Origin: Anaerolineae bacterium
Lineage (GTDB): Bacteria > Chloroflexota > Anaerolineae > Promineifilales > Promineifilaceae
DNA: 41,632 nt
Direction of reading: 5' to 3'
NCBI GenBank assembly: GCA_023954475.1
Contig: JAMLHW010000023.1
Location: forward strand, 1-41,632
Shown here: positions 32,588 through 40,955 of the stretch, in pieces
Layout of the letters: each line of letters starts with the position of its first letter
Position numbering within the stretch: the first letter of the stretch is position 1
Made by a program: the position numbers and the translations under genes
Notes under the pieces: model-generated
Told to the model about the DNA's origin: nothing
The model's input: only the letters and a program-made list of their open reading frames with translations
Database searches by the model: none

Positions 32588-33330
32588 TGGAACGCGACGC
32601 GATTGAAGCGCTGGTACGCCAAACGGTTGAACGCGCGCTTGGCCTCGGTCAAAAAGCAATTGTCGACGCGGATATGGTACAGAATTGGCCGGAAGGTTCC
32701 AATTTGACCATTGCACCCGACGCGATTGTGACGCCACTGGCACGACAAATGGCGCTGGAACGGAAGATCGCGCTGGTTTCGGCCGAATCCAATAGTGCTG
32801 CAACCCGGTCTTCAGGACACAACAACCCGAAATCCCCAATAGCAAGTCGCAAATCTTCCATTTCGGCCGAAGCAGAAAAAACCGTCGCTATCGGTGCCGA
32901 CCACGGCGGCTACAATCTAAAAGAACAGCTCAAACCTGTCCTGATCAAACTTGGCTATGCTATCGCTGATTGCGGTACGCACAGCACCGACTCAGTCGAT
33001 TATCCCGATTACGCCTACGCCGTGGCACGTCTGGTTGCCGACGGCAAAGCCGCCAACGGCATCATCATTGATGGCGCAGGGATCGGCAGTTGCATGACCG
33101 CCAACAAAGTTCCCGGCATCCGCGCCGCTCTCTGCTACGACCAATCGACCGCCGTCAACAGCCGTGAACACAACCACGCCAACGTTCTCACGCTCGGCGC
33201 AGGACTCATCGGCTTCAATCTGGCCGCGCAAATTGTCGAAACCTGGCTAGCTACCCCGTTTGGCCCCGACCGCCATGCCCGCCGCGTCGCCAAAATCACG
33301 CAAATCGAGCAACGCTACACCCGTCCCTAA
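32587..33330 (+). CDS. rpiB: RpiB/LacAB-type sugar-phosphate isomerase with extra N-terminal domain
   Basis: The ATG overlaps the lepB stop. The protein is 247 residues. The RpiB domain spans about 98-247 (TVAIGADHGGYNLKEQL, the CGTHS-like DCGTHSTDSVDYPDYA, GIIIDGAGIGSCMTANKVPGIRAALC, REHNHANVLTLGAG). It should interconvert ribose-5-phosphate and ribulose-5-phosphate, with Cys126 near the active site; the second loop has GIGS rather than the more usual GTGxG. Residues 1-65 are an added helical domain ending in VTPLARQMALERKI, joined by a disordered linker encoded between two TCGGCCGA copies and a short repeat (NPKSPIASRKS). Standard RpiB has about 150 residues, so the extension is unusual. 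Confidence 0.85.
   Translation: MERDAIEALVRQTVERALGLGQKAIVDADMVQNWPEGSNLTIAPDAIVTPLARQMALERKIALVSAESNSAATRSSGHNNPKSPIASRKSSISAEAEKTVAIGADHGGYNLKEQLKPVLIKLGYAIADCGTHSTDSVDYPDYAYAVARLVADGKAANGIIIDGAGIGSCMTANKVPGIRAALCYDQSTAVNSREHNHANVLTLGAGLIGFNLAAQIVETWLATPFGPDRHARRVAKITQIEQRYTRP
32808..32860 (+). repeat. Short-repeat segment in the rpiB linker
   Basis: AT-richer sequence with CGAAATCC/CGCAAATC units lies between the TCGGCCGA copies at 32779 and 32863. It encodes NPKSPIASRKSS, similar to the repeat loop in the YfhO-flippase gene (18299-18334). Confidence 0.45.
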
Positions 33331-33335
33331 CATAG

Positions 33336-33354
33336 CACAGGCAGTTTACCTGTG
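33336..33354. terminator. Hairpin between convergent genes
   Basis: CACAGG (33336-33341) pairs with CCTGTG (33349-33354). It fills the 27-bp gap between the ends of rpiB and the leftward gene at 33358. It lacks a long T-run on either strand, so a bidirectional terminator role is tentative. Confidence 0.35.
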
Positions 33355-33357
33355 TGT

Positions 33358-33849
33358 TCAAGCATTTTGCTTTCGCTCACATGCCAGCGTGATTGCCTCC
33401 AGTAACCGCGCTTCCAGAAACGGATCGAGTTGTACCGGGCCGTTGTTGCTCAACAATTGGTAATTGGGATTGGGATTATACGATTCGAGTTGAAGCGCCC
33501 CATCTCGTATGGCAAACCAGCCAAGCACGTCTTCAAACGGTGGTTTCTCCCCCGCGTCAACGGTACGCCGGTCAATGACATATACCGGTCCGTTTTTGAG
33601 CTTCTCTGCCTGCTTCTGCACGACCGGCAATTCCGGTGCAAAATGAGCAACGATACGATGCATCAGTGTCAGAAAATCTTCGTTGGCGGTGAAGTTCTCA
33701 ATCGTCATGTCGGGTCGTCGCGGATCGACCTCGCCGAGAACCGCTTCGCTGACAAGGCCGTACCGGTCGACCTCCTCCGGTGTGAGCAGCGACAGGGCTG
33801 CCATCTGCTGGCCGCCGAGATTGATAGTGTAGACGTAAAGATCGAGCAT
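33358..33849 (-). CDS. Hypothetical protein, 163 residues
   Basis: The protein begins MLDLYVYTINLGGQQMAAL and has no signal peptide. It has a mix of helices (ENFTANEDFLTLMHRIVAHFAP) and strands (GPVYVIDRRTVDAG, DVLGWFAIRDGALQLESYNPN), with no cysteine until one near the end (LACERKQNA). I do not recognise the family. It lies downstream of elp3 on the same strand, separated by a palindromic repeat (33864-33912). Coding quality is good (GC-rich third positions, no rare codons). Confidence 0.6.
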   Translation of the reverse strand: MLDLYVYTINLGGQQMAALSLLTPEEVDRYGLVSEAVLGEVDPRRPDMTIENFTANEDFLTLMHRIVAHFAPELPVVQKQAEKLKNGPVYVIDRRTVDAGEKPPFEDVLGWFAIRDGALQLESYNPNPNYQLLSNNGPVQLDPFLEARLLEAITLACERKQNA

Positions 33850-33863
33850 TTTCTTGCATTCTT

Positions 33864-33912
33864 GTAGCGCAGACAGTTTGTCTGCAGGACACAGACAGAC
33901 TGCCAGTGCTAC
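33864..33912. repeat. Imperfect cruciform palindrome, GTAGC...GCTAC
   Basis: GTAGC (33864-33868) pairs with GCTAC (33908-33912). Inside, GCAGACA-GTT-TGTCTGC (33869-33885) is a perfect 7-3-7 hairpin, and CAGACAG recurs beyond it. It lies between elp3 and the gene at 33358. Layout (GTAG, hairpin, hairpin, TAC) resembles the elements at 4456 and 36107. Confidence 0.5.
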
Positions 33913-33913
33913 G

Positions 33914-35611
33914 TTACAGCGGGCAGGTCATGTAGAGGCCATCACGCTGGAACCCGTGTTTGGCGTAATAGCCACGCGTACCAACGGCGCTGATGACCGC
34001 CATTCGGCCGAATCCGGCATCATAGGCTATGCGTTTGGCATGGTCAATGAGTTGGGAACCAAGTCCACTGTGCTGCGCGGCACCTTCTGTCGTTCGGCCG
34101 ATGCGCAGCGCCGGCCCATACACATGCACTTCCCGAATCATCGCGTGTCCCGCCAGCTCCGGCAACGGTAACGCTTGATCAGAATGCGGCAGCGACAGAC
34201 GTAGAAAACCGGCGATCCGTTCATCGGCCGTTTCATAACTGAGAAAATGCTCAACGGTGGCATCGGTATCGTAGCTGGCAATCAACAACTGTAAATCAGT
34301 CGGCTCAACCTGATCGCGACGGATTTCGCGGCAGCGGATGCATTGGCAACGCAAACCGCGCTGTTGCATGCGGTGCTGGGCGATCTGACGCAGATTGGCC
34401 TTTTTGTTGCCTTCCACTACGTTCGTCGTCGGAATGTCACGGATGACGCGGGTCAGTCGAGTGTAGCGCGGCGTCACGGCTTTGCACTGCACGAGCAGTT
34501 CGATCAACGTCTCCTCATCGTATGGCGTGTACTCACCCCGCTGCCACCATGCGTACAGGTCGGCGTTTTCAACCAACATACAGGGGTAAATCTTAAGCTC
34601 ATCCGGCCGAACGGCAGGATCATCCCAAAGTGAGCAGTAGTCGGCGAGGTCGCTTGCCGGGGTTGCGCCGAGCAGGTTTGCCATCCAGTGTCCATGAATC
34701 TTGAAACCCGCCAGCCGCAATAAGCGGAAGGCATCGCGTGTCGCCTGTGCATCGTGGCCGCGTTTGTTGAGCGCCAAAACACGCTCGTTCATTGTCTGAA
34801 TGCCCACTTGCACTTTGGTGACGCCCAGTGTGCGCAGCCAGCGCAATTCATCGGCGTCGATGTGATCCTGCCGCGTTTCGACGACAAGACCGACATTGCG
34901 ATGTTCGGCCGATTCATTTCGCTCCTGTGCCGCCTGCAATGTTTCCGACTCAACCCCGTTCATCGCATCAAAACAGCGCTTGACAAACCATTCCTGATAA
35001 TCGCGCCGATAACTCGACCACGTACCGCCAAGGATCAAAAGCTCAATTTTGTCCGTCGGATGGCCGAGACGCGCCAGCGTAGCGATGCGCGATGCTGTCT
35101 GCGTGTACGGATCAAAGCCGTGGCGTTCGGCGCGTTGTGCGCCCGGTTCATCGTGCAGGTAGCTCTTGGGCATACGCACGTCAGTCGGACAAAAAATGCA
35201 CTCGCCCGGGCAAGGAAACGGCTTCGTGAGTACGGTGACGACCGCGACGCCTGCTTGCGACCGTGTCGGTTTGAGTTGCAGGCGCACGATGGCACGCTGA
35301 TCAAATTGGAGATAGCCCGCATCGCATAGCTGCTGATAGACGACAAGGGCGTTTTCCTTGGTCAACCAGGCTAGACCGTCTTTGGCGTAACGACGCATGA
35401 CGCGCCGGTAGCGTTTGGTCGTCAATTTATGTGCCGGATCCAGCAATTCACGCAGCAATGCTGCATACGCGTCTTCTTGTCCCGCAATTGTGACGGCGAC
35501 ACGTTTGGCTTGCCAGGCGCTATCATCCCGTTCCACATCGACAACGGGTACGAATTCGAGCTTACGTGCGTTTTTGCCGTAGATTTCGAGCGAAGGTTTG
35601 TCTTCAGACAT
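33914..35611 (-). CDS. Elp3-family radical SAM/GNAT tRNA U34 modifying enzyme
   Basis: The protein is 565 residues. The radical SAM cluster site is Cys134, Cys138 and Cys141 (PFPCPGECIFC), followed by RMPKSYLHDEPGAQRA and the Elp3 block IELLILGGTWSSYRRDYQEWFVKRCFDAMN. The C-terminal 110 residues are a GNAT acetyltransferase domain (GLGSQLIDHAKRIAYDAGFGRMAVISAVGTRGYYAKHGF). Elp3 uses acetyl-CoA and SAM chemistry to begin 5-carboxymethyl modification of wobble uridine in tRNA. Bacterial copies act alone without the Elongator complex. It contains three TCGGCCGA copies in different frames. Confidence 0.92.
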   Translation of the reverse strand: MSEDKPSLEIYGKNARKLEFVPVVDVERDDSAWQAKRVAVTIAGQEDAYAALLRELLDPAHKLTTKRYRRVMRRYAKDGLAWLTKENALVVYQQLCDAGYLQFDQRAIVRLQLKPTRSQAGVAVVTVLTKPFPCPGECIFCPTDVRMPKSYLHDEPGAQRAERHGFDPYTQTASRIATLARLGHPTDKIELLILGGTWSSYRRDYQEWFVKRCFDAMNGVESETLQAAQERNESAEHRNVGLVVETRQDHIDADELRWLRTLGVTKVQVGIQTMNERVLALNKRGHDAQATRDAFRLLRLAGFKIHGHWMANLLGATPASDLADYCSLWDDPAVRPDELKIYPCMLVENADLYAWWQRGEYTPYDEETLIELLVQCKAVTPRYTRLTRVIRDIPTTNVVEGNKKANLRQIAQHRMQQRGLRCQCIRCREIRRDQVEPTDLQLLIASYDTDATVEHFLSYETADERIAGFLRLSLPHSDQALPLPELAGHAMIREVHVYGPALRIGRTTEGAAQHSGLGSQLIDHAKRIAYDAGFGRMAVISAVGTRGYYAKHGFQRDGLYMTCPL

Positions 35612-35640
35612 GAATAATTGCAGTTGATGCCGCAGGTTGG

Positions 35641-36093
35641 CTAAGAAATGGTGTTCAAAGCGTTGATCAGGGCGCGGAATTCAATGGAATCCGGTAGCGG
35701 ACCACTCACGACTGCCTGTATGAATTCGGCCGGTGGTTGGTACTGATGTGCGGCAATGTAGTGACAGATGAGATCGGGTGCGGCGTAAATATCATCGTCG
35801 CCGATGATACGGATTTCGGCCGAACCGAGTACCACGCTGTCGCCGTCAATATCAGCCACAACCGTTTCACCACATAATGGGCATGGCATCGGTTTGCGCT
35901 GACGACAAACGGTAACGGCAGGATGGCAGTAAGGCAGCAGTTTGGCAACAAATTCGGCCGAAACCCTGCCGGTGACAAAATCCTGTTTGCGCCGCAGCCA
36001 GCCAATCCCCAGCGGCTCGTAGCCGAAATCCGCATCCACACAACCGCCATACGGCATCAAATCACCATCACGTTCACGTCTTGCCACTACCAA
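35641..36093 (-). CDS. Hypothetical protein with zinc-knuckle-like Cys motif
   Basis: The start is uncertain: TTG at 36093 has GGAG upstream, while an ATG at 36057 gives MPYGGCVDADFGYEPLG. The protein is about 138-150 residues. CPLCGE near residue 70, with earlier cysteines (CHPAVTVCRQRK), could bind zinc. The second half looks like an acidic alpha/beta domain (VVADIDGDSVVLGSAEIRIIGDDDIY...LICHYIAAHQY). I do not recognise it. It lies 29 bp before elp3 on the same strand and could be co-transcribed. Confidence 0.55.
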   Translation of the reverse strand: MVVARRERDGDLMPYGGCVDADFGYEPLGIGWLRRKQDFVTGRVSAEFVAKLLPYCHPAVTVCRQRKPMPCPLCGETVVADIDGDSVVLGSAEIRIIGDDDIYAAPDLICHYIAAHQYQPPAEFIQAVVSGPLPDSIEFRALINALNTIS

Positions 36094-36106
36094 TCTGCTC
36101 CAATCA

Positions 36107-36128
36107 GGGCGAACACGTGGATTCGCCC
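36107..36128. repeat. Palindromic repeat GGGCGAA...TTCGCCC
   Basis: A perfect 7-bp stem (36107-36113 with 36122-36128) around CACGTGGA; read leftward it follows GTAGG. This GTAGGGGCGAA-type motif resembles intergenic palindromes I recall from other large bacterial genomes. It fills the gap between the LLM gene and the gene at 35641. Confidence 0.5.
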
Positions 36129-36139
36129 CTACTAATTAC

Positions 36140-37165
36140 CTATCCGACCAGTTCCACCATGGTACGCAACGCATTTTCATCGAACACTGTGATATTGAGC
36201 GTCGTAATGTCGCTGTCCAGCCACGGTTGTAATCTTTCGCGAATGCGCTCTTTCGGGCCGACCAGCGCGACCTCATCGATCAATTCCGGCGGCACAGCCA
36301 TCATGGCTTCACCCTTTCTACCGGCCAGATAGAGATCCTGAATCTTTTCAGCCGCATCGCCGTACCCATAGCGCGTCGCCAGATCATTGTAGAAGTTGCG
36401 GCCTTTCGCGCCCATGCCGCCGATATACAGCGCCAGCATCGGTCGCAGTGCATTGTAGCCGATGTCGAGGTTGTCGGTCACGACGACGTTGACCGTCGGT
36501 GCAATGTCAAAATCGGCGATAGATTTGCCGCTTGCGGCAAGCCCTGCCTCAATTGACGGTTTGTAAATTTCGTCGTAGCGGGTGGGCGAGAAGAAAATCG
36601 GCAGCCAACCGTCAGCAATTTCGGCCGATAACGCTACATTTTGCGGCCCAATCGCAGCAATGTAAATCGGGATATCGGGTTGCGCATTGAGCGTGCTCTT
36701 GAGCGGCTTACCCAATCCGGTCGCATCGTCACCGCGATAAGGCAATTCATACAGCTTGCCCTGATAACGCGCCGGATGCTTGCGTTCCATGATCATGCGC
36801 ACGATATCGACATACTCGCGCGTGCGCGTCAGTGGACGTTTATAACTTTCGCCGTGCCAGCCCTCGGCCACTTGCGGCCCCGAAAGCCCCAGGCCGAGCA
36901 ACATCCGCCCACCCGACAATTGATTGAGCGTCATTGCCGTCATCGCCGTATTGGCCGGCGTACGGCCCGGCATCTGCATGATCGCCGTACCCAGTTTGAT
37001 TTGCCTGGTCTGTGCGCCGATCCACGCCAGTGGCGTCACAGCATCAGAGCCGTATGCTTCTGAGGTCCAGACAGCGTATACACCCAGTTCGTCGGCCAGT
37101 TTGATCAATGCCAGCGGCAATTCGATCTTGCCGGATGCGTACCCCACCATCATTCCTAAACGCAT
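36140..37165 (-). CDS. LLM-class F420-dependent oxidoreductase
   Basis: I chose the ATG at 37165 ([20 protein letters not shown]), which has GGAGAG 6 bases upstream; a longer reading enters tandem repeats. The protein is 341 residues. It is a luciferase-like TIM barrel: [77 protein letters not shown]. This pattern is that of F420-dependent (rather than FMN) members such as Mer/Fgd-like enzymes. It would pass hydride between F420 and an unknown substrate. No F420 synthesis gene is in the window. Confidence 0.85.
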   Translation of the reverse strand: MRLGMMVGYASGKIELPLALIKLADELGVYAVWTSEAYGSDAVTPLAWIGAQTRQIKLGTAIMQMPGRTPANTAMTAMTLNQLSGGRMLLGLGLSGPQVAEGWHGESYKRPLTRTREYVDIVRMIMERKHPARYQGKLYELPYRGDDATGLGKPLKSTLNAQPDIPIYIAAIGPQNVALSAEIADGWLPIFFSPTRYDEIYKPSIEAGLAASGKSIADFDIAPTVNVVVTDNLDIGYNALRPMLALYIGGMGAKGRNFYNDLATRYGYGDAAEKIQDLYLAGRKGEAMMAVPPELIDEVALVGPKERIRERLQPWLDSDITTLNITVFDENALRTMVELVG

Positions 37166-37181
37166 GTCTCTCTCCGTTTTG

Positions 37182-37213
37182 TAGTTGGTTGGATGGTTGG
37201 ATAGTTGGTTGCA
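37182..37213. repeat. TTGG-rich tandem repeat upstream of LLM gene
   Basis: Units of AGTTGGTTGGATGGTTGG repeat every 4-8 bases just upstream of the LLM ribosome binding site. It is a short simple repeat, not a CRISPR. Confidence 0.6.
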
Positions 37214-37313
37214 ATCGATGTTATTCGACCCAAACCAAATTGCTAACCATCTCACTCACTTTCACGTCGTTGAATTGTATGTCAGCGCCAGGCAAAGCTC
37301 AAATGTGTCCAAC

Positions 37314-37346
37314 AAAAAGCGCCGCTCATGGCGACGCTGGCTTTTT
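37314..37346 (-). terminator. Intrinsic terminator downstream of the VanW gene
   Basis: Read leftward, AAAAAGCC...GGCGCTTTTT forms a stem with a GC-rich core and a T-run (complement of 37314-37318). It is 53 bp after the VanW stop. A second palindrome, GCGGACAG-G-CTGTCCGC (37359-37375), lies between them. Confidence 0.65.
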
Positions 37347-37398
37347 GCACTAAATGTTGCGGACAGGCTGTCCGCGCTCCGGTGTCATTATCAACCGA

Positions 37399-39264
37399 CT
37401 ATTGGTCGTATACCCACGCGGGTACATCGGCACCGGGACCGTATTTGTAGATGTTGCTCCACGGGATGTAGTTGCTGATGAAATAATCTTCGTCGCGCAA
37501 TTCGCCCCATTGATTGAGCACGATGCGGTGTACGGTCACGTCTGCGCCGCCGACCGCCCAATCGACTTGTTCAATTTCGCCATCGGGCAATTCGGGATCA
37601 TATTCCCATATGTCGGGGGCAGGATCAGTCTCATTTTCTACGGTAACTTCGCGGAGTACTGTTCGGCCGATATCGGTGCTGTAAAACTTAAACGTCAACG
37701 ATTGGTCACCTTCGCGATAGTAATTCTCAATCAGAAGATGATGCTCAGTATTGTTGGTAAACGTGAGATCGACAATGGGCGAGAAGATGGTCGCGTCCAT
37801 ACCGACACCACCAGGCCCGTCGATGGGGCCATCTTCGTAATAATGCACGCGATACCCGTGATTATAACGGTCACCAATATCAAGACCGGCCCAAAATGCC
37901 GTCTGGAACAAGGTCGTGCTCACCTGACACACGCCGCCACCGATTCCTTCGATCGTGCGGCCATCGACAATGATCAATCCTTGTGTGTACCCCTGTTCTT
38001 CACTGATTTCGCCCAGATATTTGTTAAACGAGAACAATTCACCGGGCGCGACGACAATGCCGTAGAAATTGGCCGCAGCTTGGGCAATATTGTGCATGCG
38101 CTCCGGCGGTGACCCGTAGAAATAGGTGGTCGCTTCGCTGGTCAGTTCGACGATGCCCAACTGCTCGCCGGTCGCGTCGGAATGCACTATCGGTGTCACT
38201 TCTTGCACGACAAACGGGATACTGCGATTGGGTCCGTTGAAGTTGGCTTGCAAGGCGGCGATTGTGGCATCGATATCGAGGAAACGGCCATTGATGTGTG
38301 GCTCTATGAGGACGAGTTCGCGTGTGTCGTCGTCAAAATAGAAACGGGCGTTGACGGGATCGCGGGCAATTTCGGCCGAATACCCTTCCAACCACGCGCG
38401 CACCGCCGTTTCATCCAGTGAAACGACATGTTCCGCCCCATTGGCACCATCAACGAGATCAACCTGCAACCATTGCACTAATAGATCGGGTGGCAATGTC
38501 ACGCGCTGCAAATCGACGCCGTCCACCGGTTTTTCAAAATAGAATTCGACCGGGCTGCTGACGACTTGCTCGACTAACTCTGCCGTGACGCCGGCATCGG
38601 CGATGCGCGGTGGCACGTCGTGAATCAGCAGTTCGACGCGAGCGCGCTGCAGGTTGGTGACGGGTTGCATCAAGCGGGTACGGGCGTCGGCTTTGTCCAG
38701 TTTTCGGCCGAATTGCGTCGCCACGGATGACACTTCACCATCGACCATCTGCAAACTGCCGTCAACAGGCGCACGGTCAATTGACGCGGCCAATTCCTCA
38801 ACGACACGATCGACATACGATTCATCGACAATTACGGCGACCGGAACAGGCGTACCGTAATACCAACTCACCGCTTGTTCGCGCAATTGTTGCACCTGGC
38901 TGCCACTGCGACCGATATTAAACGCCGTATCGACGATTGTGTCAAGATCGTAGTGAATGCCCAGATCGGTGGCCGTTTTGTGCCACTCTGTGCCCGTTGA
39001 CGGGTCGACGAGAACGATGTCCTGGGGATTGGCAGCGATAACCGCGGTGTCCAGGGCACTGCGTGCTTCAGCAGGCTTCAGGCCGCCCAAATCGATGCCG
39101 AGCGCCGTCACGCCTGTGTAAATGCGGTCGGCGTGCCGGCTTTCGTAGCTGGTCATCAGCCATAATGAAGCGGCGATGATCACCAAAAGGGTAACGAGCG
39201 GTACCAGCAGGAACCACGCTATGCCGCGCAAAAAGGTATTGCTTTGACGGTCGTCTGTCTGCAT
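37399..39264 (-). CDS. VanW-domain membrane-anchored wall protein
   Basis: The ATG at 39264 (MQTDDRQSNTFLRG) is followed at once by one membrane helix (about 14-38), so longer readings are unlikely; no good ribosome binding site is present. The protein is 621 residues. A YoaR-like domain, seen twice in this family (IDLGGLKPAEARSALDTAV, and the ARVELLIHDVPPRI region), is followed by the VanW domain with the hallmark GIGGGVCQVSTTLFQTAFWAGL and HGYRVHYYEDGP. These proteins sit outside the membrane and are thought to bind or act on peptidoglycan; the exact role is unsettled. A terminator lies downstream. Confidence 0.85.
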   Translation of the reverse strand: MQTDDRQSNTFLRGIAWFLLVPLVTLLVIIAASLWLMTSYESRHADRIYTGVTALGIDLGGLKPAEARSALDTAVIAANPQDIVLVDPSTGTEWHKTATDLGIHYDLDTIVDTAFNIGRSGSQVQQLREQAVSWYYGTPVPVAVIVDESYVDRVVEELAASIDRAPVDGSLQMVDGEVSSVATQFGRKLDKADARTRLMQPVTNLQRARVELLIHDVPPRIADAGVTAELVEQVVSSPVEFYFEKPVDGVDLQRVTLPPDLLVQWLQVDLVDGANGAEHVVSLDETAVRAWLEGYSAEIARDPVNARFYFDDDTRELVLIEPHINGRFLDIDATIAALQANFNGPNRSIPFVVQEVTPIVHSDATGEQLGIVELTSEATTYFYGSPPERMHNIAQAAANFYGIVVAPGELFSFNKYLGEISEEQGYTQGLIIVDGRTIEGIGGGVCQVSTTLFQTAFWAGLDIGDRYNHGYRVHYYEDGPIDGPGGVGMDATIFSPIVDLTFTNNTEHHLLIENYYREGDQSLTFKFYSTDIGRTVLREVTVENETDPAPDIWEYDPELPDGEIEQVDWAVGGADVTVHRIVLNQWGELRDEDYFISNYIPWSNIYKYGPGADVPAWVYDQ

Positions 39265-39403
39265 ATCGGAGGATTCTAGCGTCTTTTCGGCCGAAATCGA
39301 ACCATTTCCACAGTCGCTTAATACAATATCTAACTTCGGCTGACCACAGTAACGCATCGTCAGATGAAATCTGTAAGCTGAATACATTGCAACGGAAGTT
39401 TTC

Positions 39404-39460
39404 AGAAGCCTAGCTTTTGCTATGGGTAGCGTTTGCACCAGACGAAAAAGCTAGGCTTCT
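39404..39460. repeat. Perfect 15-bp inverted repeat in the 39265-39525 gap
   Basis: AGAAGCCTAGCTTTT (39404-39418) and its exact reverse complement (39446-39460) enclose a 27-base loop. TTTTG follows on the + strand. It lies between the PLD-like gene end and the VanW gene start, both leftward. It may be a terminator or a small non-autonomous repeat. The rest of this gap holds TCGGCCGA at 39287 and a small CAGAT/ATCTG hairpin, with no credible gene. Confidence 0.6.
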
Positions 39461-39525
39461 TTTGTTACAGAGTACTGAGTCATACGGAAAAAAACATTGT
39501 GAGGATGTAGAGATAAACCCATTTC

Positions 39526-40635
39526 TCACCGCCCCGTGTCACTTTCTTCCCAGATGGTTTCAAATTCCTCGATGAAATAGCTGGTGAAGTCGGGATCGTG
39601 GACGATGAGCAGGTTTTCGTCGTTGCCGGTGTCGGCACTGTCGGTGAAGTTGTAAGAGCCGAAAATCGTCGTTTCGCCGTCGATGAGTATCACTTTGTGG
39701 TGCATCAAGTTGGGGTTGCCATCCAGCCGCACTTCAATATCCAAATCATCGACCTGGGCTAAATACGGATAGAAACTGGCGACATTATCCGCACCGAGCG
39801 TCTCAAAGACACCGCGCACGGGAACACCGCGTTCGGCCGATTCCAGCAGTGCGCCACCGATGTCATTTTGTGTAAAGGAGAACGTCATGAACAGAATTTC
39901 GCTTTCGGCCGAACGCAATTCGTCGGCCACAATCGGCGCAACCTTGCCTTCCGGCGCAAAATAATTCTCGATCACGGTGTTGCCAATGACCACGGCAGGA
40001 TTGGGTGTGACGTTGGGTGACCGCGGCCCAAAACGCCGATCTTCGGCCATTTCATTCATTTCGGCCATGTAGTTGGCCGCGAGATCGGCCGAAACGAGCC
40101 GCACCATATTGTTATTGTTGCAATACGCACCGCTCGATGTGAAATTCATCGACCCCGTCCACACCACTTCATCATCAATGACAATGAACTTGTTGTGCAT
40201 GAAGCCACTGCGTTCATCTTCAATGACACTGAGGCCGTTGCGACGCAGGCGACGCACAGCGTCATTGTCACCGTAATCGCTGTCGGTAACAATTCGCACC
40301 GGAACGCCGCGTCGCTCCAGGTCGATTAAGGCGTTGACAATCGGCTCGGCTCCAATCTCAAATCCAGCCAGATCGACATGGCTCGTGGCCGACAACAAAT
40401 CATCAGCGATGATGGCGTCGAGTCCGTCTGTGCGGTCCGCTTCAGGAGCGCAGGCCGGATCGGTGAAGTAAATATCGTACCAGGTGTTGGGAATTGTTTC
40501 GGCCGAATTGTCTTCGCCAAACAGGGCCGATGTGTTGACAAATTCCTTGACATTGCCGCCGGCCCACCACACGCCGATCAACCCCAAAATGATGGCGATC
40601 AGCGTAGCGAGTCCGGCTTTACTTGTGTTGCGCAT
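39526..40635 (-). CDS. Exported phospholipase D-like protein
   Basis: The protein is 369 residues. It has an N-terminal membrane anchor or signal (about 8-26, GLATLIAIILGLIGVWWAG). Two PLD active sites follow: HNKFIVID with GSMNF (His147, Lys149, Asp154), and HHKVILID with GSYNF (His312, Lys314, Asp319). Both HKD motifs are complete, so one functional phosphodiesterase site is expected. Substrate may be phospholipid or nucleic acid outside the cell; similar exported PLD proteins include nucleases. Its promoter overlaps a TCGGCCGA copy, and the mRNA leader would be very short. Confidence 0.88.
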   Translation of the reverse strand: MRNTSKAGLATLIAIILGLIGVWWAGGNVKEFVNTSALFGEDNSAETIPNTWYDIYFTDPACAPEADRTDGLDAIIADDLLSATSHVDLAGFEIGAEPIVNALIDLERRGVPVRIVTDSDYGDNDAVRRLRRNGLSVIEDERSGFMHNKFIVIDDEVVWTGSMNFTSSGAYCNNNNMVRLVSADLAANYMAEMNEMAEDRRFGPRSPNVTPNPAVVIGNTVIENYFAPEGKVAPIVADELRSAESEILFMTFSFTQNDIGGALLESAERGVPVRGVFETLGADNVASFYPYLAQVDDLDIEVRLDGNPNLMHHKVILIDGETTIFGSYNFTDSADTGNDENLLIVHDPDFTSYFIEEFETIWEESDTGR

Positions 40636-40644
40636 AATGCGGGG

Positions 40645-40672
40645 ATTATGGCATTTCGGCCGAAAACGTCAA
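40645..40672 (-). promoter_or_regulatory. Promoter of the PLD-like gene with TCGGCCGA in its spacer
   Basis: Read leftward: TTGACG (complement of 40667-40672), 16-bp spacer containing TCGGCCGA (40656-40663), then CATAAT (complement of 40645-40650). The start codon is only about 10 bp beyond the -10, so the transcript would be nearly leaderless. Confidence 0.5.
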
Positions 40673-40744
40673 CTGTGAAAATCGAGCAAGTAGCCAGAGG
40701 GACGTTAAAAATCGCCCTGGGTACGCGTCCTGATTATTTGAAAG

Positions 40745-40773
40745 TTGCATGTCGTCCGAAACAATGGGATAAT
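40745..40773 (+). promoter_or_regulatory. Promoter of tRNA-Lys
   Basis: TTGCAT (40745-40750), 17-bp spacer, GATAAT (40768-40773), 11 bp before the tRNA 5' end. Confidence 0.55.
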
Positions 40774-40784
40774 TTTGGGCTAGT

Positions 40785-40857
40785 GGGCCGTTAGCTCAGT
40801 TGGCAGAGCAGGTGACTTTTAATCACTTGGTCGGGGGTTCGAGTCCCTCACGGCTCA
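40785..40857 (+). tRNA. tRNA-Lys (anticodon TTT)
   Basis: It folds as a full cloverleaf: acceptor GGGCCGT/ACGGCTC (one G-U pair), D arm TTAGCTCAGTTGGCAGAGC, anticodon stem GTGAC with loop TTTTAAT-type reading CTTTTAA (anticodon TTT), and T arm GGGGGTTCGAGTCCCTC. Discriminator A. CCA is not encoded. Its wobble uridine is a likely substrate of modification enzymes. tRNA genes like this are common integration sites, and the genes to its right look mobile. Confidence 0.95.
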
Positions 40858-40955
40858 TTTGTGACTAGGTGACTGGCTAACAACCAGCCCATCCGTACTA
40901 AGATTTTGGTGCGTATGCGGTTGTTAAGGTTCTGACCACAGAGCCACAATGTGCA

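Noticed and set aside
37182-37213. CRISPR-like array
   Set aside because: The TTGG-rich units are 4-8 bases with no unique spacers and cover only about 30 bp. No CRISPR array was seen in the window.
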